A DNA stretch of 41,645 nucleotides from Gilliamella sp. Choc5-1 (GTDB lineage Bacteria > Pseudomonadota > Gammaproteobacteria > Enterobacterales > Orbaceae), in NCBI RefSeq assembly GCF_001690595.1, contig NZ_LZHH01000047.1, positions 1 through 41,645 on the forward strand, given 5' to 3'. Both the position numbers and the translations under genes were made by a program. Under the pieces are notes generated by a model. That model was given only the letters and a program-made list of their open reading frames with translations, did not search any database and had not been told where the DNA came from. Of this stretch, positions 16,708 through 26,122 are shown in pieces (position 1 is the stretch's first letter; every line of letters starts with the position of its first letter).

Positions 16708-17871
16708 ATGATTAAAATATTTTGGTCTTCATTTATAAAAATATTCTTTTATCTGTTAGGACGACCAATGTGGTTATTGTTACTATTGTCAGTATCATTA
16801 ATGAGCCTTGTTTATATTAATGGAACTATCACTAATTTACCGATAGCAATTGTTGATCAAGATCATACTCCAACAAGCCGTGGTTTAATCCGCTCATTAG
16901 AAACAAGTTCAAAAATTGATACAATTATTTATGAAAGCTCTCTTCAGGCTTATGATGATATCAATAATCGTAAACTTTTTGCTGTGATCACAATTCCAAG
17001 AGATTTTGAAAAGCGTCTAATAAATGGTGAAGAAGTTACAATTCCTGCATATGGTGATGCTTCAAGTCGTTTAGCTAATGGTTTAATACAAGTTGATATA
17101 AAAGGGATATATCAGCAGATATTGACTGAATATAATACTAAAATAATGCGTAATAACGGATTTTCAGATAAACAGATCAATATTATTTTATCACCTATAA
17201 AAGGTCAAACCGAACCACTTTATAATGCAGGCATCAGTTTTGCCGCCATTACCTTTCCAGGTTTGTTAGTCATGTTGCTACAACACTCTTTTTTAATTGC
17301 TTCAACTCGTACTAATATCACCTTAAATTCGCTACCTCAAGGCAAACCGCCTAAAATTGTTGTCTTTGGTAGTTTATGTGGGTTATTACCTATCTGGTTA
17401 TTTTTATCTATTGTATTATTTGGTTTATGGCCTTGGATACTTGGTTATCGGCAATTGGCTAGCATTCCCGAAATATTAATCATGACATTTCCATTATTGC
17501 TTGGGGCGCTAGGTTTGAGTAAATTACTAACAGAATGTTTACGCCGTACTGAGATGATATATCTTACATTAGCATTTTTAACCACACCTGTTTTCTATCT
17601 TTCAGGAACCATTTGGCCTATTGATGCAATGCCATTATGGGTGCAATGTGTTTCTTATTCTCTACCTTCAACTTGGGCAACCAATATGATTGCAGGAGTG
17701 AATCAAATGGGGTTAAGCTTATCAGATAACTGGCTAAATATATTTATGATACTTTTACTAGGAGTAATATATAGCTCGTTAGGTATTTTCATATCAGCCT
17801 TACGAGAAGGAAAAGTTAGAAGTATATTTAGAAAAATGAAAACGTTTCGATATTTAAAAATGCGTAGCTAA
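16708..17871 (+). CDS. ABC-2-type transporter permease, second of pair
   Basis: This 387-residue protein has the same architecture as its upstream neighbour: an N-terminal helix (MWLLLLLSVSLMSLVYI), a large external domain starting LPIAIVDQDHTPTSRGLIRS, then C-terminal helices including FYLSGTIWPIDAMPLWVQ. The parallel motifs (VGYIDQDKSTLSREL in the first, IAIVDQDHTPTSRGL in the second) show that the two permeases are diverged paralogues that probably form a heterodimer. AGAGGAT lies 14 bases upstream of the ATG. It is the last gene of the operon; the next start (menA) is 141 bases away. Confidence 0.85.
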   Translation: MIKIFWSSFIKIFFYLLGRPMWLLLLLSVSLMSLVYINGTITNLPIAIVDQDHTPTSRGLIRSLETSSKIDTIIYESSLQAYDDINNRKLFAVITIPRDFEKRLINGEEVTIPAYGDASSRLANGLIQVDIKGIYQQILTEYNTKIMRNNGFSDKQINIILSPIKGQTEPLYNAGISFAAITFPGLLVMLLQHSFLIASTRTNITLNSLPQGKPPKIVVFGSLCGLLPIWLFLSIVLFGLWPWILGYRQLASIPEILIMTFPLLLGALGLSKLLTECLRRTEMIYLTLAFLTTPVFYLSGTIWPIDAMPLWVQCVSYSLPSTWATNMIAGVNQMGLSLSDNWLNIFMILLLGVIYSSLGIFISALREGKVRSIFRKMKTFRYLKMRS

Positions 17872-18012
17872 ATGATAAATATGGGTAAAGTGCATATACG
17901 GAAAATAATCTGAGTTTTACTGAAGGAGCTTTTTATTACTAACACAGTGAATTGATTCAGTATTCCTGTTATTATGATTTATAGTTTTCACTAAAAATAA
18001 TACCGTTATTGA

Positions 18013-18915
18013 ATGTACAATAAATTTTACCCATGGATTATTAGTTTACGGTTAAAAACCATACCTCTTTCTCTTTCTGCGATATTAGTAGGTAATGCAC
18101 TAGCTTATTGGCAACATCAATTTAGTTTTTGGATACTACTGTTTTCATTAATTACAGCATCATTGTTACAAATTCTTTCTAATCTAGCCAATGATTACGG
18201 AGATGAAATTAAAGGTAGCGATCAAAACAATCTTACTGCCCATAATCGAGGTATACAATTAGGCTTAATTACACTTAAGCAGCTAAAAATAGCGCTATGG
18301 ATTAATATTTTTTTATGTATTTTATTTGGGCTGATTTTGCTTATATTTGCTTGTAATAATATTTATGAATTATTTATTTTTATATTATTAGGATTATTAT
18401 CTATTGTTGCCGCAATAACTTATACCATGGGTAAAAAACCTTACGGCTATATTGGATTTGGCGATCTATCAGTACTTACTTTTTTTGGTTTGATTGGCGT
18501 CATGGGTAGTTTCTACTTGCAAACTAAGGTATTCTCTTTATCCATTATTTTACCTTCTTTAGGCTGTGGTTTGTTATCCGTTGCTGTGCTTAATATCAAT
18601 AACCTTCGTGATATAGAACTAGATCGAAAAAGTAATAAGCGTACTTTAGTGGTAATGATTGGTAAATGTATGGGGCGATATTATCATTTATTGCTATTAC
18701 TCATAGCATTTTGTTTGCTAAGTTTATTTGCATACAATAAATTACAAACAATCTGGAGCGGTTTGTTTATATTAACATTACCGTTATTTATTAAGCATAT
18801 TTATATGGTTTTTCAATTTAATACGCACAAAGAAGGGGTACCTTTATTATTACAGATGGTCAAACTTGCTTTATTGACTAATTTACTTTATTGTTTGGGG
18901 ATTATTTTGAGCTAG
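18013..18915 (+). CDS. menA: 1,4-dihydroxy-2-naphthoate polyprenyltransferase
   Basis: Integral membrane UbiA-family prenyltransferase that attaches the isoprenoid tail to DHNA, giving demethylmenaquinone. The 300 residues (E. coli 308) contain the two Asp-rich metal motifs: NLANDYGDEIKGSD (57-70) and NINNLRDIELDRK (about 195-207). About eight hydrophobic helices are visible. No strong ribosome site precedes the ATG at 18013. menA-rraA order is as in E. coli. Menaquinone supports anaerobic respiration, which fits a gut lifestyle (inference). Confidence 0.95.
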   Translation: MYNKFYPWIISLRLKTIPLSLSAILVGNALAYWQHQFSFWILLFSLITASLLQILSNLANDYGDEIKGSDQNNLTAHNRGIQLGLITLKQLKIALWINIFLCILFGLILLIFACNNIYELFIFILLGLLSIVAAITYTMGKKPYGYIGFGDLSVLTFFGLIGVMGSFYLQTKVFSLSIILPSLGCGLLSVAVLNINNLRDIELDRKSNKRTLVVMIGKCMGRYYHLLLLLIAFCLLSLFAYNKLQTIWSGLFILTLPLFIKHIYMVFQFNTHKEGVPLLLQMVKLALLTNLLYCLGIILS

Positions 18916-19004
18916 TTCACGTTTATTTAATTTTAATATCATTTTACTTGGTATTAGCGTTATACTAAATAAACTTATATATCACAGCAAAAGGAGACTT
19001 GATA

Positions 19005-19496
19005 ATGGAGTTTGATACTTCAATTCTTTGCGATTATTACCCAGAAGATGTTAACGTAGTTGAACCAATATTTAGTAATTTTGGTGGCGTAGCATCGTTT
19101 TCAGGTCAAGCTGTAACAGTTAAATGTTTTGAAGATAACGGCTTACTATACGAAATTTTACAATCAGACGGCTCAGGAAAAATCCTTGTTATTGATGGGG
19201 GAGGCTCTGTTCGTCGAGCGCTAATTGATGCAGAGCTAGTAGATATTGCTGTTCAAAATCAATGGGAAGGAATTATTGTTTATGGTGCTGTTCGCCAAGT
19301 TGATTATCTAGCTGAAGCCGATATTGGCATTCAAGCTCTAGCTGCTATTCCTGTTGGTGCTGAAGATCAAGGCATTGGTGAAATTGATATTCGTGTTAAT
19401 TTTGGTGGAGTGACTTTCTTCTCAGGTGATTTTGTCTATGCTGATAACACAGGTATCATCCTATCTGAAATTGCTCTTGAAATTGAAGATAAATAA
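19005..19496 (+). CDS. rraA: Regulator of RNase E activity A
   Basis: Trimeric ring protein that binds RNase E and dampens mRNA decay. The 163 residues follow E. coli RraA (161) almost throughout: [65 protein letters not shown] and [20 protein letters not shown]. The frame opens at a TTG six bases earlier, but the ATG at 19005 has AAAGGAG 8 bases upstream. It lies 89 bases after menA and ends with its own terminator. Confidence 0.97.
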   Translation: MEFDTSILCDYYPEDVNVVEPIFSNFGGVASFSGQAVTVKCFEDNGLLYEILQSDGSGKILVIDGGGSVRRALIDAELVDIAVQNQWEGIIVYGAVRQVDYLAEADIGIQALAAIPVGAEDQGIGEIDIRVNFGGVTFFSGDFVYADNTGIILSEIALEIEDK

Positions 19497-19507
19497 AAAA
19501 TAGTGTG

Positions 19508-19534
19508 AACCGCCGGTACTTATCGGTGGTTTTT
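19508..19534 (+). terminator. Terminator after rraA
   Basis: AACCGCCG (19508-19515) pairs with CGGTGGTT (19524-19531), with one G-U pair and an 8-base loop, followed by TTTT. It ends the menA-rraA transcript and lies before the convergent dprA end. Confidence 0.75.
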
Positions 19535-19584
19535 ATACTTAAACGTATAATTACCGGAAACTTTTTAACAAAAAATCTTTAATT

Positions 19585-20691
19585 TTAAATCACTCGATTA
19601 CGAATATAACCACCTGTTACCGTCTTTACTAAACCTTCTAGTTCCATATCTAATAATTTGACGCTCACTTCTGAAATCGACATATTTACTTGTTGAGCAA
19701 TAATATCAATAGGGATAGGTTGATGATGAATCACAGCAAAAATTTCAGGATACAAAATAGAATTATTCTGTTCTTCTTTAAGCTGATTACACGAGCTATT
19801 TACTACTGATAAATAACTATAATAATGCTCTAAAATATCAACTGGTTTAGAAACTAAATAAGCGCCTTGTTTAATTAAATAGTGAGTTCCACTACAGTTT
19901 TCATTGTTAATATCACCTGGTAAGGCAAATACATCTCGATTTTGTTCAAGTGCATAGCGCGCAGTAATTAACGAGCCGCTTTTTTCTGAAGCTTCAACCA
20001 CGAAAGTTCCTAAACTTAACCCGCTAATAATTCGGTTCCGACGAGGGAAATAGACGGATCTGGCTTTTTCAAATGGAAAAAATTCGGACACAATAGCCCC
20101 ACCTTGCTCCAAAATATCATTGGCTAAGTTTAAATTTGATCTCGGTGCAATTTTTGCTAAACCGCTGCCTAACACTGCGATGGTATGACCCGATACTTCA
20201 AGTGCGCCACGATGGCAAATAGCATCTAATCCAAGCGCTAAACCGCTGGTAATTGTTAAACCATTAATAGCTAATTCACTAGCAAAATATCGTCCCCACT
20301 GTGCTCCATATTCACTAAATTCACGACTTCCAACCATGGCTAATTGAGGTGAATGTAATAACTGCCGATTACCTAAAACAAACAACAATAAAGGCGGAGA
20401 ACAAATTTGTTTAAGTAATAAAGGATAATCGTTATCACAATAAGCAATAAGATGTTTTTGTGGGTGGGGTGATTCTAACCATTGAAGTATTGGTTCTAAA
20501 TGAAGATATGATGTTTCATAAAAACGCACTATTTGAACATCCGACAATCCTAGTTTATTTAACAAACAAGGCACATTTTGTATGCTACTTGGTAAACCGT
20601 TAGCAAAAAACTGTCCAATTTTTTCAAAAATATTTTGTTTTCCATATCCAACCATTGAAATTCTTAATAAGAATTCATATTTACTCATCAT
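19585..20691 (-). CDS. dprA: DNA-processing protein DprA (Smf)
   Basis: Binds incoming single-stranded DNA and loads RecA during natural transformation. The 368 residues (E. coli Smf 374) contain an N-terminal SAM-like region and an extended Rossmann fold. Its motifs are MVGSREFSEYGAQWG, TSGLALGLDAICHRGAL, LGSGLAKIAPRSN, FFPFEKARSVYFPRRNRIIS and the SGSLITARYALEQNRDVFA segment. A C-terminal winged-helix (DML1-like) domain follows (PIPIDIIAQQVNMSISEVSV). The arrangement divergent from def is as in E. coli. Competence itself cannot be judged from this window. Confidence 0.95.
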   Translation of the reverse strand: MMSKYEFLLRISMVGYGKQNIFEKIGQFFANGLPSSIQNVPCLLNKLGLSDVQIVRFYETSYLHLEPILQWLESPHPQKHLIAYCDNDYPLLLKQICSPPLLLFVLGNRQLLHSPQLAMVGSREFSEYGAQWGRYFASELAINGLTITSGLALGLDAICHRGALEVSGHTIAVLGSGLAKIAPRSNLNLANDILEQGGAIVSEFFPFEKARSVYFPRRNRIISGLSLGTFVVEASEKSGSLITARYALEQNRDVFALPGDINNENCSGTHYLIKQGAYLVSKPVDILEHYYSYLSVVNSSCNQLKEEQNNSILYPEIFAVIHHQPIPIDIIAQQVNMSISEVSVKLLDMELEGLVKTVTGGYIRNRVI

Positions 20692-20847
20692 AATCTTTCC
20701 GCACTCGTTTTAAATGATTTAGATATCTTGAATTGATAAGATAAATGCTACCAATAGCCAACAAGGGCTATTCATCAGTATGATAAATGTTTACAATGAG
20801 CAATAATTTGAATAAACCCGAAATTTGAGGAGTAGATCGAAGAATTT

Positions 20848-21360
20848 ATGGCTATTTTACCGGTATTACGTTTTCCTGATGAGCGACTTCGCAAAGTTGC
20901 TAAGCCTGTTACCAAGTTCACCCCTGAGCTACAAACGATCATTGATAACATGATCGAAACCATGTACGACGAAAACGGTATTGGGCTTGCAGCAACCCAA
21001 GTTGATGTACATAAACAAATTATTGTTATTGATGTATCAGAAGATAAAAGCCAAGTTTATGTGATCATCAATCCTGAAGTGATAAGCCAAGAAGGTGAAA
21101 CGGGTATTGAGGAAGGGTGCTTATCGGTTCCTGATTGTCGTGGATTTGTGCCAAGAGCAGAAAAAATCAAAATTAAAGCACTAGATCGCCATGGCAATCC
21201 TTACGAAATTGATGCCGATGAGTTACTTGCTATTTGTATCCAACACGAAATGGATCATTTAAAAGGTAAACTCTTTGTTGATTACCTTTCACCATTAAAA
21301 CGTCAACGAATTGAACAAAAAATGAAGAAACTTGCTCGTGAGGAGCAACGGAATCAATAA
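20848..21360 (+). CDS. def: Peptide deformylase
   Basis: Metalloenzyme that removes the formyl group from nascent proteins. The 170 residues show the three motifs GIGLAATQ (44-51), EEGCLSVP with metal ligand C91, and QHEMDHLKG with H133, E134 and H137. All are shifted one residue from E. coli, so the enzyme should be active. GAGGAG lies somewhat far (about 16 bases) upstream of the ATG. In E. coli fmt follows; here def is alone and convergent with grpE. Confidence 0.97.
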   Translation: MAILPVLRFPDERLRKVAKPVTKFTPELQTIIDNMIETMYDENGIGLAATQVDVHKQIIVIDVSEDKSQVYVIINPEVISQEGETGIEEGCLSVPDCRGFVPRAEKIKIKALDRHGNPYEIDADELLAICIQHEMDHLKGKLFVDYLSPLKRQRIEQKMKKLAREEQRNQ

Positions 21361-21362
21361 AA

Positions 21363-21389
21363 TTAACCGCCACAGTGATTGGCGGTTAA
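21363..21389. terminator. Hairpin between def and grpE
   Basis: TTAACCGCC (21363-21371) and GGCGGTTAA (21381-21389) form a perfect 9-bp stem around a 9-base loop between two convergent genes. T runs are short on both sides, so it may be a weak bidirectional terminator. Confidence 0.65.
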
Positions 21390-21404
21390 CCTATCTAAAG
21401 ATAA

Positions 21405-21989
21405 CTATTTAGCAACAATTACCATCGCAGGACGAATTAACCGGCCATTTAAGGTATAGCCTTTTTGGATGGTATTTACTATTTGACCTGATTGATGTTC
21501 TGGTGATTCAACCATGCTAATTGCTTGGTGCACATCAGGATTTAGTTGTGAATCTTCAGTATTAATCACTTCAATACCAAATTTTTTGACAGTATCTAGG
21601 AATGATTTTAATGTCAGTTCTAACCCTTCAACAGTAGCTTTATGCTCAGGGTTGGTTTTATCTGTAGATTCTAAAGCTCGTTCTAAATTATCAATAACGG
21701 GTAATAATTCATTAGAAAATTTTTCTAGCGCAAATTTACGAGCTTTATCAACATCTTGTTCAACACGTTTACGAACATTATCAATTTCAGCTCGCGCACG
21801 AATCATGGCTTCGCTTTCATTTTTTTTAGCTAACTGTAATGCTTGTTCTAGCTCTACAATACGTGCATCTTTTGCGTTTAATTGCTCTTCTAGACTTGGT
21901 TGCACTGGAGCTTCTTGCTCTGTTGTTTCTTCAGCTGGTGTGTCAATGTTAGTTTCATTTTCTGACATATTTTTATCTTGCTCTGTCAT
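21405..21989 (-). CDS. grpE: Nucleotide exchange factor GrpE
   Basis: Co-chaperone that releases ADP from DnaK. The 194-residue product (E. coli 197) has an acidic disordered start, a long coiled coil (about 35-90: KDARIVELEQALQLAKKNES and onward) and the C-terminal beta domain (INTEDSQLNPDVHQAISMVE; QKGYTLNGRLIRPAMVIVAK). I start it at the ATG at 21989 because TTGGAG sits just upstream; the frame opens four codons earlier at a TTG that is itself part of that ribosome site. A sigma-32 promoter precedes it. It is divergent from nadK, as in E. coli. Confidence 0.97.
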   Translation of the reverse strand: MTEQDKNMSENETNIDTPAEETTEQEAPVQPSLEEQLNAKDARIVELEQALQLAKKNESEAMIRARAEIDNVRKRVEQDVDKARKFALEKFSNELLPVIDNLERALESTDKTNPEHKATVEGLELTLKSFLDTVKKFGIEVINTEDSQLNPDVHQAISMVESPEHQSGQIVNTIQKGYTLNGRLIRPAMVIVAK

Positions 21990-22034
21990 AAGGTACTCCA
22001 AATAATGTAGTCGAAAACTTAGTGAATTACGGTT

Positions 22035-22063
22035 ATTATGGGGACAATTTTTATGATTACAAG
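22035..22063 (-). promoter_or_regulatory. Sigma-32 heat-shock promoter of grpE
   Basis: Read on the minus strand, CTTGTAA (22063-22057) and CCCCATAAT (22043-22035) are separated by 13 bases. This matches the RpoH consensus CTTGAA-N13-15-CCCCATNT with one change in the -35 box. It lies 46 bases upstream of the grpE start, the expected gene for such control. Confidence 0.85.
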
Positions 22064-22147
22064 CTTATCAGTAAATTGATATGTAATTTTTTGACCTGTG
22101 ACGAAAAAATACATATCGTTTATATAAAAGAATAACAAGGATATTTT

Positions 22148-23026
22148 ATGAATACACCTTTTAAATGCATTGGTCTCATTGGGCTTCCTCGTAAATTAGA
22201 GGCAATCGAAACTCATCAAGTGCTTTATGATTGGCTTGTTAGTCTTGGTATTCATGTGCTAGTTGAAGATCGCTTAGCGGATCATATTCAATTTCCAGTT
22301 AGCCATTACGCTTCGTTAGAAGCAATTGGTGAACAAGCTGACCTAGCCATTGTTGTGGGGGGTGATGGAAATATGCTACGTTCGGCTAGGTACTTGTCAC
22401 ACTATAAAATCAAAGTGATTGGTGTTAATCGAGGTAATCTCGGTTTCTTAACGGATATCTCGCATGAACAAGTAATTGAACAATTAAGTCCTGTTATTGC
22501 CGGTGAATATGAGGAGGATCCTCGTTTCTTATTAGAAGTTTCCATTTATGATAATGGTAATTTGATTAATTCGAGTTTCGCCGTAAACGAAATTGTCGTC
22601 ACTCCTAACACTGTAGCGCATATGATTGACTATGATGTTTACATTAATGAACGTAATGCGTTTTCACAGCGAGCTGATGGGTTAATTATTGCAACGCCAA
22701 CAGGCTCTACCGCTTACTCGTTATCGGCTGGAGGTCCTATTTTAGCGCCTCATTTAGATGCATTAATTATTACGCCAATGTTTCCGCATTCGTTAGCAGT
22801 TAGACCTTTGGTTATCAAAGGCAATAACCCAATTCATCTTAAATTTCCAACTACTGCGCTTGATTTAAATATTGCCTGTGATAGCCAAATTATTTTACCG
22901 GTCAAACCAACGCAAGATGTGATTATTCGCCGATCTTTATATGAATTTAATTTAATTCATACCAAAGATTATGATTATTTTAATAATCTTTCGACTAAGT
23001 TAGGATGGTCGCAAAAGATGTTTTAA
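22148..23026 (+). CDS. nadK: NAD kinase
   Basis: Phosphorylates NAD to NADP with ATP. The 292 residues (the E. coli length) carry the GGDGN motif (71-75, catalytic D73), GVNRGNLGFLTD, NEIVV and the NAD-site segment ADGLIIATPTGSTAYSLSAG. The ATG at 22148 follows AAGGATA. It is monocistronic and divergent from grpE. E. coli has recN next; here pgpA follows on the other strand. Confidence 0.97.
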   Translation: MNTPFKCIGLIGLPRKLEAIETHQVLYDWLVSLGIHVLVEDRLADHIQFPVSHYASLEAIGEQADLAIVVGGDGNMLRSARYLSHYKIKVIGVNRGNLGFLTDISHEQVIEQLSPVIAGEYEEDPRFLLEVSIYDNGNLINSSFAVNEIVVTPNTVAHMIDYDVYINERNAFSQRADGLIIATPTGSTAYSLSAGGPILAPHLDALIITPMFPHSLAVRPLVIKGNNPIHLKFPTTALDLNIACDSQIILPVKPTQDVIIRRSLYEFNLIHTKDYDYFNNLSTKLGWSQKMF

Positions 23027-23081
23027 TCTATTTTTGTAAAAAACTTTCAGGAAAGTATGTATTTTAGTATAAGATTACATT

Positions 23082-23579
23082 TTAAATAACCAATGTCATG
23101 ATATAAACGGTGAATGATGAAAAGATAGCTGCAATCACATCATCCACCATAATACCAAAACCGCCAGGTATACGTTTATCAAACCAACGAATTGGACACG
23201 GTTTTGCCATGTCAAAAATCCTAAATGCTACAAAGGCTATCGCAATCCACATAACAGAAAGTTGTGGAATAAAAAATAGGGTGATCCACATGCCAACAAA
23301 TTCATCCCATACTATATACCCTGAATCGTGCGTATGGGTATCATCCGATGTTTTTTGGCAAATAAAACAACCAAAAATAAAAGTCACTAAAATAAATACC
23401 CAGTATAAAGCTGGTTGTAAACCATAAAATAATAACCAAAGTGGAATCGCCATTAACGATCCCATTGTTCCGGGCATAATTGGAGATAAACCACTACCTA
23501 GTCCTACAGCTAAAAAATGAATGGGATTGGTTAACTTGAGGAATTTTTTAAAATCTTTATTTCGTTCTTGTTTTGTCAT
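23082..23579 (-). CDS. pgpA: Phosphatidylglycerophosphatase A
   Basis: Inner-membrane phosphatase that makes phosphatidylglycerol from phosphatidylglycerophosphate. The 165 residues (E. coli 172) contain PIHFLAVGLGSGLSPIMPGT, SGYIVWDEFVGMW (acidic active site), FRIFDMAKPCPIRW and GGFGIMVDDVIAAI. Three or four membrane helices are visible. In E. coli pgpA follows thiL; here it stands alone between nadK (convergent) and argF (upstream, same strand). Confidence 0.94.
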   Translation of the reverse strand: MTKQERNKDFKKFLKLTNPIHFLAVGLGSGLSPIMPGTMGSLMAIPLWLLFYGLQPALYWVFILVTFIFGCFICQKTSDDTHTHDSGYIVWDEFVGMWITLFFIPQLSVMWIAIAFVAFRIFDMAKPCPIRWFDKRIPGGFGIMVDDVIAAIFSSFTVYIMTLVI

Positions 23580-23597
23580 AATCCAATATTCTTTTAA

Positions 23598-23626
23598 ATA
23601 AAATTTGCCAACATTAAGCCGGCAAA
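23598..23626 (-). terminator. Terminator after argF
   Basis: On the minus strand TTTGCC (23626 down to about 23621) pairs with GGCAAA (23609-23604), and TTTTATTT follows. It lies between the argF stop and the pgpA start, so it separates the two transcripts. Confidence 0.6.
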
Positions 23627-23678
23627 AAGAAAGTGCCTAATTTTTTAGCTAAGCATTTAAGTATTGATTATGACAATA

Positions 23679-24689
23679 TTATTCATCTTTGGCTAATGTT
23701 GCAACCATTACCGCTTTAATGGTATGTAGCCTGTTTTCGGCTTCATCAAAAACAATACTATGTTCAGATTCAAACACATCATTAGTCACTTCAAGTCCAT
23801 TGGTTAAACCATATTGAGCTGCCATCTGTTTACCGACGGTAGTGTTCATATCATGAAAAGCTGGTAAACAGTGCATGAATTTGACATTTGGATTATTGGT
23901 AAGTTTAATAACATTTTCATTCACTTGATAAGGTGTTAATAATTTAACACGCTCATCCCAAACTTCCTTAGGCTCACCCATTGATACCCATACATCAGTA
24001 TATAAAAAGTCGACGTCTTTAACTCCTTTGGCAACATCTTCGGTTAAGATAATTTTTGCCCCCGTATTTTTTGCTATATCTTGGCACTTTTGTACGAGTT
24101 CGGCTTCGGGATGACAGGCCTTTGGTGCAACTAAACGAATTTCCATTCCCATTAAAGCCGCACCTTCCATTAACGAATTTCCCATGTTATTACGGGCATC
24201 GCCTAAATAGGCAAATTTAATGCTACTTAATGGGCGATTGTCTATATGCTCTTTCATTGTCATAAAATCGGCTAAAATTTGGGTTGGATGTGCTTCGGTC
24301 GTTAGGCCATTCCATACTGGTACACCAGCATATTGGGCTAATGTTTCAACGATCTCTTGGCCATAACCACGATACTCAATACCGTCATACATTCGACCCA
24401 GCACGCGTGCGGTATCCGCAATTGATTCTTTATGACCGATTTGACTACCACTTGGTCCTAAATAAGTGACATTTGCACCTTGATCAAATGCACCAACCTC
24501 AAAAGCACAACGCGTACGGGTGGAGTCTTTCTCAAAAATTAATGCAATATTTTTACCAATCAAATGTTGTTGTTCTTGCCCTTGTTGTTTGGCTTGTTTT
24601 AATTCGATAGCAAGATTAATTAATTGATTGATTTCGGTAGAGGTAAAATCAAGTAATCGTAAAAAATGACGCTGATAAAAACCGTGCAT
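23679..24689 (-). CDS. argF: Ornithine carbamoyltransferase
   Basis: Joins carbamoyl phosphate and ornithine to make citrulline in arginine synthesis. The 336 residues (E. coli ArgI 334) contain the carbamoyl-phosphate motif STRTR (56-60), [11 protein letters not shown], the [11 protein letters not shown] segment and the ornithine-site motif [15 protein letters not shown] precedes the ATG at 24689. It is divergent from carAB, whose product is its substrate, with an ARG-box-like site between. A catabolic role (arcB) is less likely because no arcA or arcC lies nearby. E. coli has two paralogues, so argF or argI would both be acceptable names. Confidence 0.93.
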   Translation of the reverse strand: MHGFYQRHFLRLLDFTSTEINQLINLAIELKQAKQQGQEQQHLIGKNIALIFEKDSTRTRCAFEVGAFDQGANVTYLGPSGSQIGHKESIADTARVLGRMYDGIEYRGYGQEIVETLAQYAGVPVWNGLTTEAHPTQILADFMTMKEHIDNRPLSSIKFAYLGDARNNMGNSLMEGAALMGMEIRLVAPKACHPEAELVQKCQDIAKNTGAKIILTEDVAKGVKDVDFLYTDVWVSMGEPKEVWDERVKLLTPYQVNENVIKLTNNPNVKFMHCLPAFHDMNTTVGKQMAAQYGLTNGLEVTNDVFESEHSIVFDEAENRLHTIKAVMVATLAKDE

Positions 24690-24729
24690 GATATAGCTCC
24701 TAATAACCGTAATGATTTAAATGATTCTA

Positions 24730-24747
24730 TTTGAATAATTATGCAAA
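24730..24747. promoter_or_regulatory. ARG-box-like ArgR operator
   Basis: TTTGAATAATTATGCAAA fits the 18-bp ARG box (TNTGAATWWWWATTCANW) with one mismatch in the right half-site core (ATGCA for ATTCA) and a fitting A at the last position. It lies 41 bases upstream of argF and in the region shared with carAB. ArgR boxes normally come in pairs 3 bp apart; the neighbouring 18-mers here are only weak matches. Confidence 0.5.
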
Positions 24748-24959
24748 TTCAAGTTAAACATCATAATAACTCTAACATTTTACCTTTATGCTGAGGTAAG
24801 TCTCAAAAATTAGACTTAATTATTAAAATAATTTTTATAATATTACTTTTTTTGTACAAAAAAGTGTAATAAAATGACCAAATATTGTATCTTTGTAGCT
24901 AGGTAAAATTGAATTTTTATTCAAAATTAATGGTAATTCATTCAAAGGATCTTTTAGTC

Positions 24960-26120
24960 ATGCAAACTTATGCCCTCCTTATGTTACAAGATGGTTCGCA
25001 ATTTATTGGGAAATCAATTGGTGCTGATGGTCAAACAGTTGGGGAAGTGGTATTTAACACCTCAATGACAGGTTACCAAGAAATTCTTACCGATCCGTCT
25101 TACTGTGAGCAATTGGTTACATTAACCTACCCGCACATTGGTAATGTAGGAACGAATGATACCGATGCCGAATCGAACCAAGTTTATGCAAAAGGTTTGA
25201 TTATTCGTGATTTGCCATTATTAGCTAGCAACTATCGAAGTGAACTCTGTCTTTCTAGCTATTTAAAAAAACATAATGTTATTGCCATTTCGGATATTGA
25301 TACGCGGCGCTTAACCCGTATTTTGCGTGAAAAAGGTGCACAGCATGGCGTCATCATAACAGCAACGGACAAAACGACCTTACTTGAAAAAGCCGAAATA
25401 GCTAAACAGCAGGCAATCGATTTTAAAGGATTAAGTGGGCTTGATTTAGCTAAAGAAGTGACTTGTTTGACAAGTTATATTTGGTCACAGGGCATGTGGA
25501 CAAGGCAACAGCAACAGCCTGCTCCAAAACCAGAAAGCCAATTACCATATCATGTTGTTGCTTACGACTTTGGTGTAAAACGTAATATTTTGCGAATGTT
25601 AGTTGAGCGTGGTTGTAAATTAACCGTTGTACCAGCAAAAACGACAGCAAAACAAGTCATTGCTTTAAAGCCCGATGGGATCTTTTTATCTAATGGCCCA
25701 GGAGATCCTGCACCTTGCAGTTATGCGATTGATGCCATTAAGCAGTTTTTAAACACAGATATTCCTATTTTTGGCATTTGTTTAGGTCATCAACTTCTTG
25801 CGCTTGCTTGTGGTGCTAGAACTATCAAAATGAAGTTTGGTCATCATGGTGGTAATCATCCTGTTAAAGATCTAGAAAATAATAAGGTAATGATCACTGC
25901 ACAAAATCACGGCTTCGCTGTAGATGAAGCAAGCTTACCAGCTCATTTACGAGCGACGCATAAATCACTGTTCGATGGTTCATTACAAGGCATTCATCAC
26001 AATCAAAAACCGGCTTTTAGTTTTCAAGGTCATCCCGAAGCCAGTCCTGGGCCTCATGATGCAGCATCGCTTTTTGACCACTTTATTGAGTTAATTAAAA
26101 TTTATAAGCAGGAGCAATAA
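24960..26120 (+). CDS. carA: Carbamoyl phosphate synthase, small (glutaminase) subunit
   Basis: Hydrolyses glutamine and passes ammonia to CarB. The 386 residues (E. coli 382) have the small-subunit N-terminal domain ([20 protein letters not shown]) and a class I glutaminase domain with nucleophile Cys in [15 protein letters not shown] and His/Glu in [13 protein letters not shown]. The frame opens 17 codons upstream at a TTG, but the ATG at 24960 aligns with E. coli CarA and is preceded by AAAGGA. The promoter region is shared with argF. Confidence 0.96.
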   Translation: MQTYALLMLQDGSQFIGKSIGADGQTVGEVVFNTSMTGYQEILTDPSYCEQLVTLTYPHIGNVGTNDTDAESNQVYAKGLIIRDLPLLASNYRSELCLSSYLKKHNVIAISDIDTRRLTRILREKGAQHGVIITATDKTTLLEKAEIAKQQAIDFKGLSGLDLAKEVTCLTSYIWSQGMWTRQQQQPAPKPESQLPYHVVAYDFGVKRNILRMLVERGCKLTVVPAKTTAKQVIALKPDGIFLSNGPGDPAPCSYAIDAIKQFLNTDIPIFGICLGHQLLALACGARTIKMKFGHHGGNHPVKDLENNKVMITAQNHGFAVDEASLPAHLRATHKSLFDGSLQGIHHNQKPAFSFQGHPEASPGPHDAASLFDHFIELIKIYKQEQ

Positions 26121-26122
26121 TC

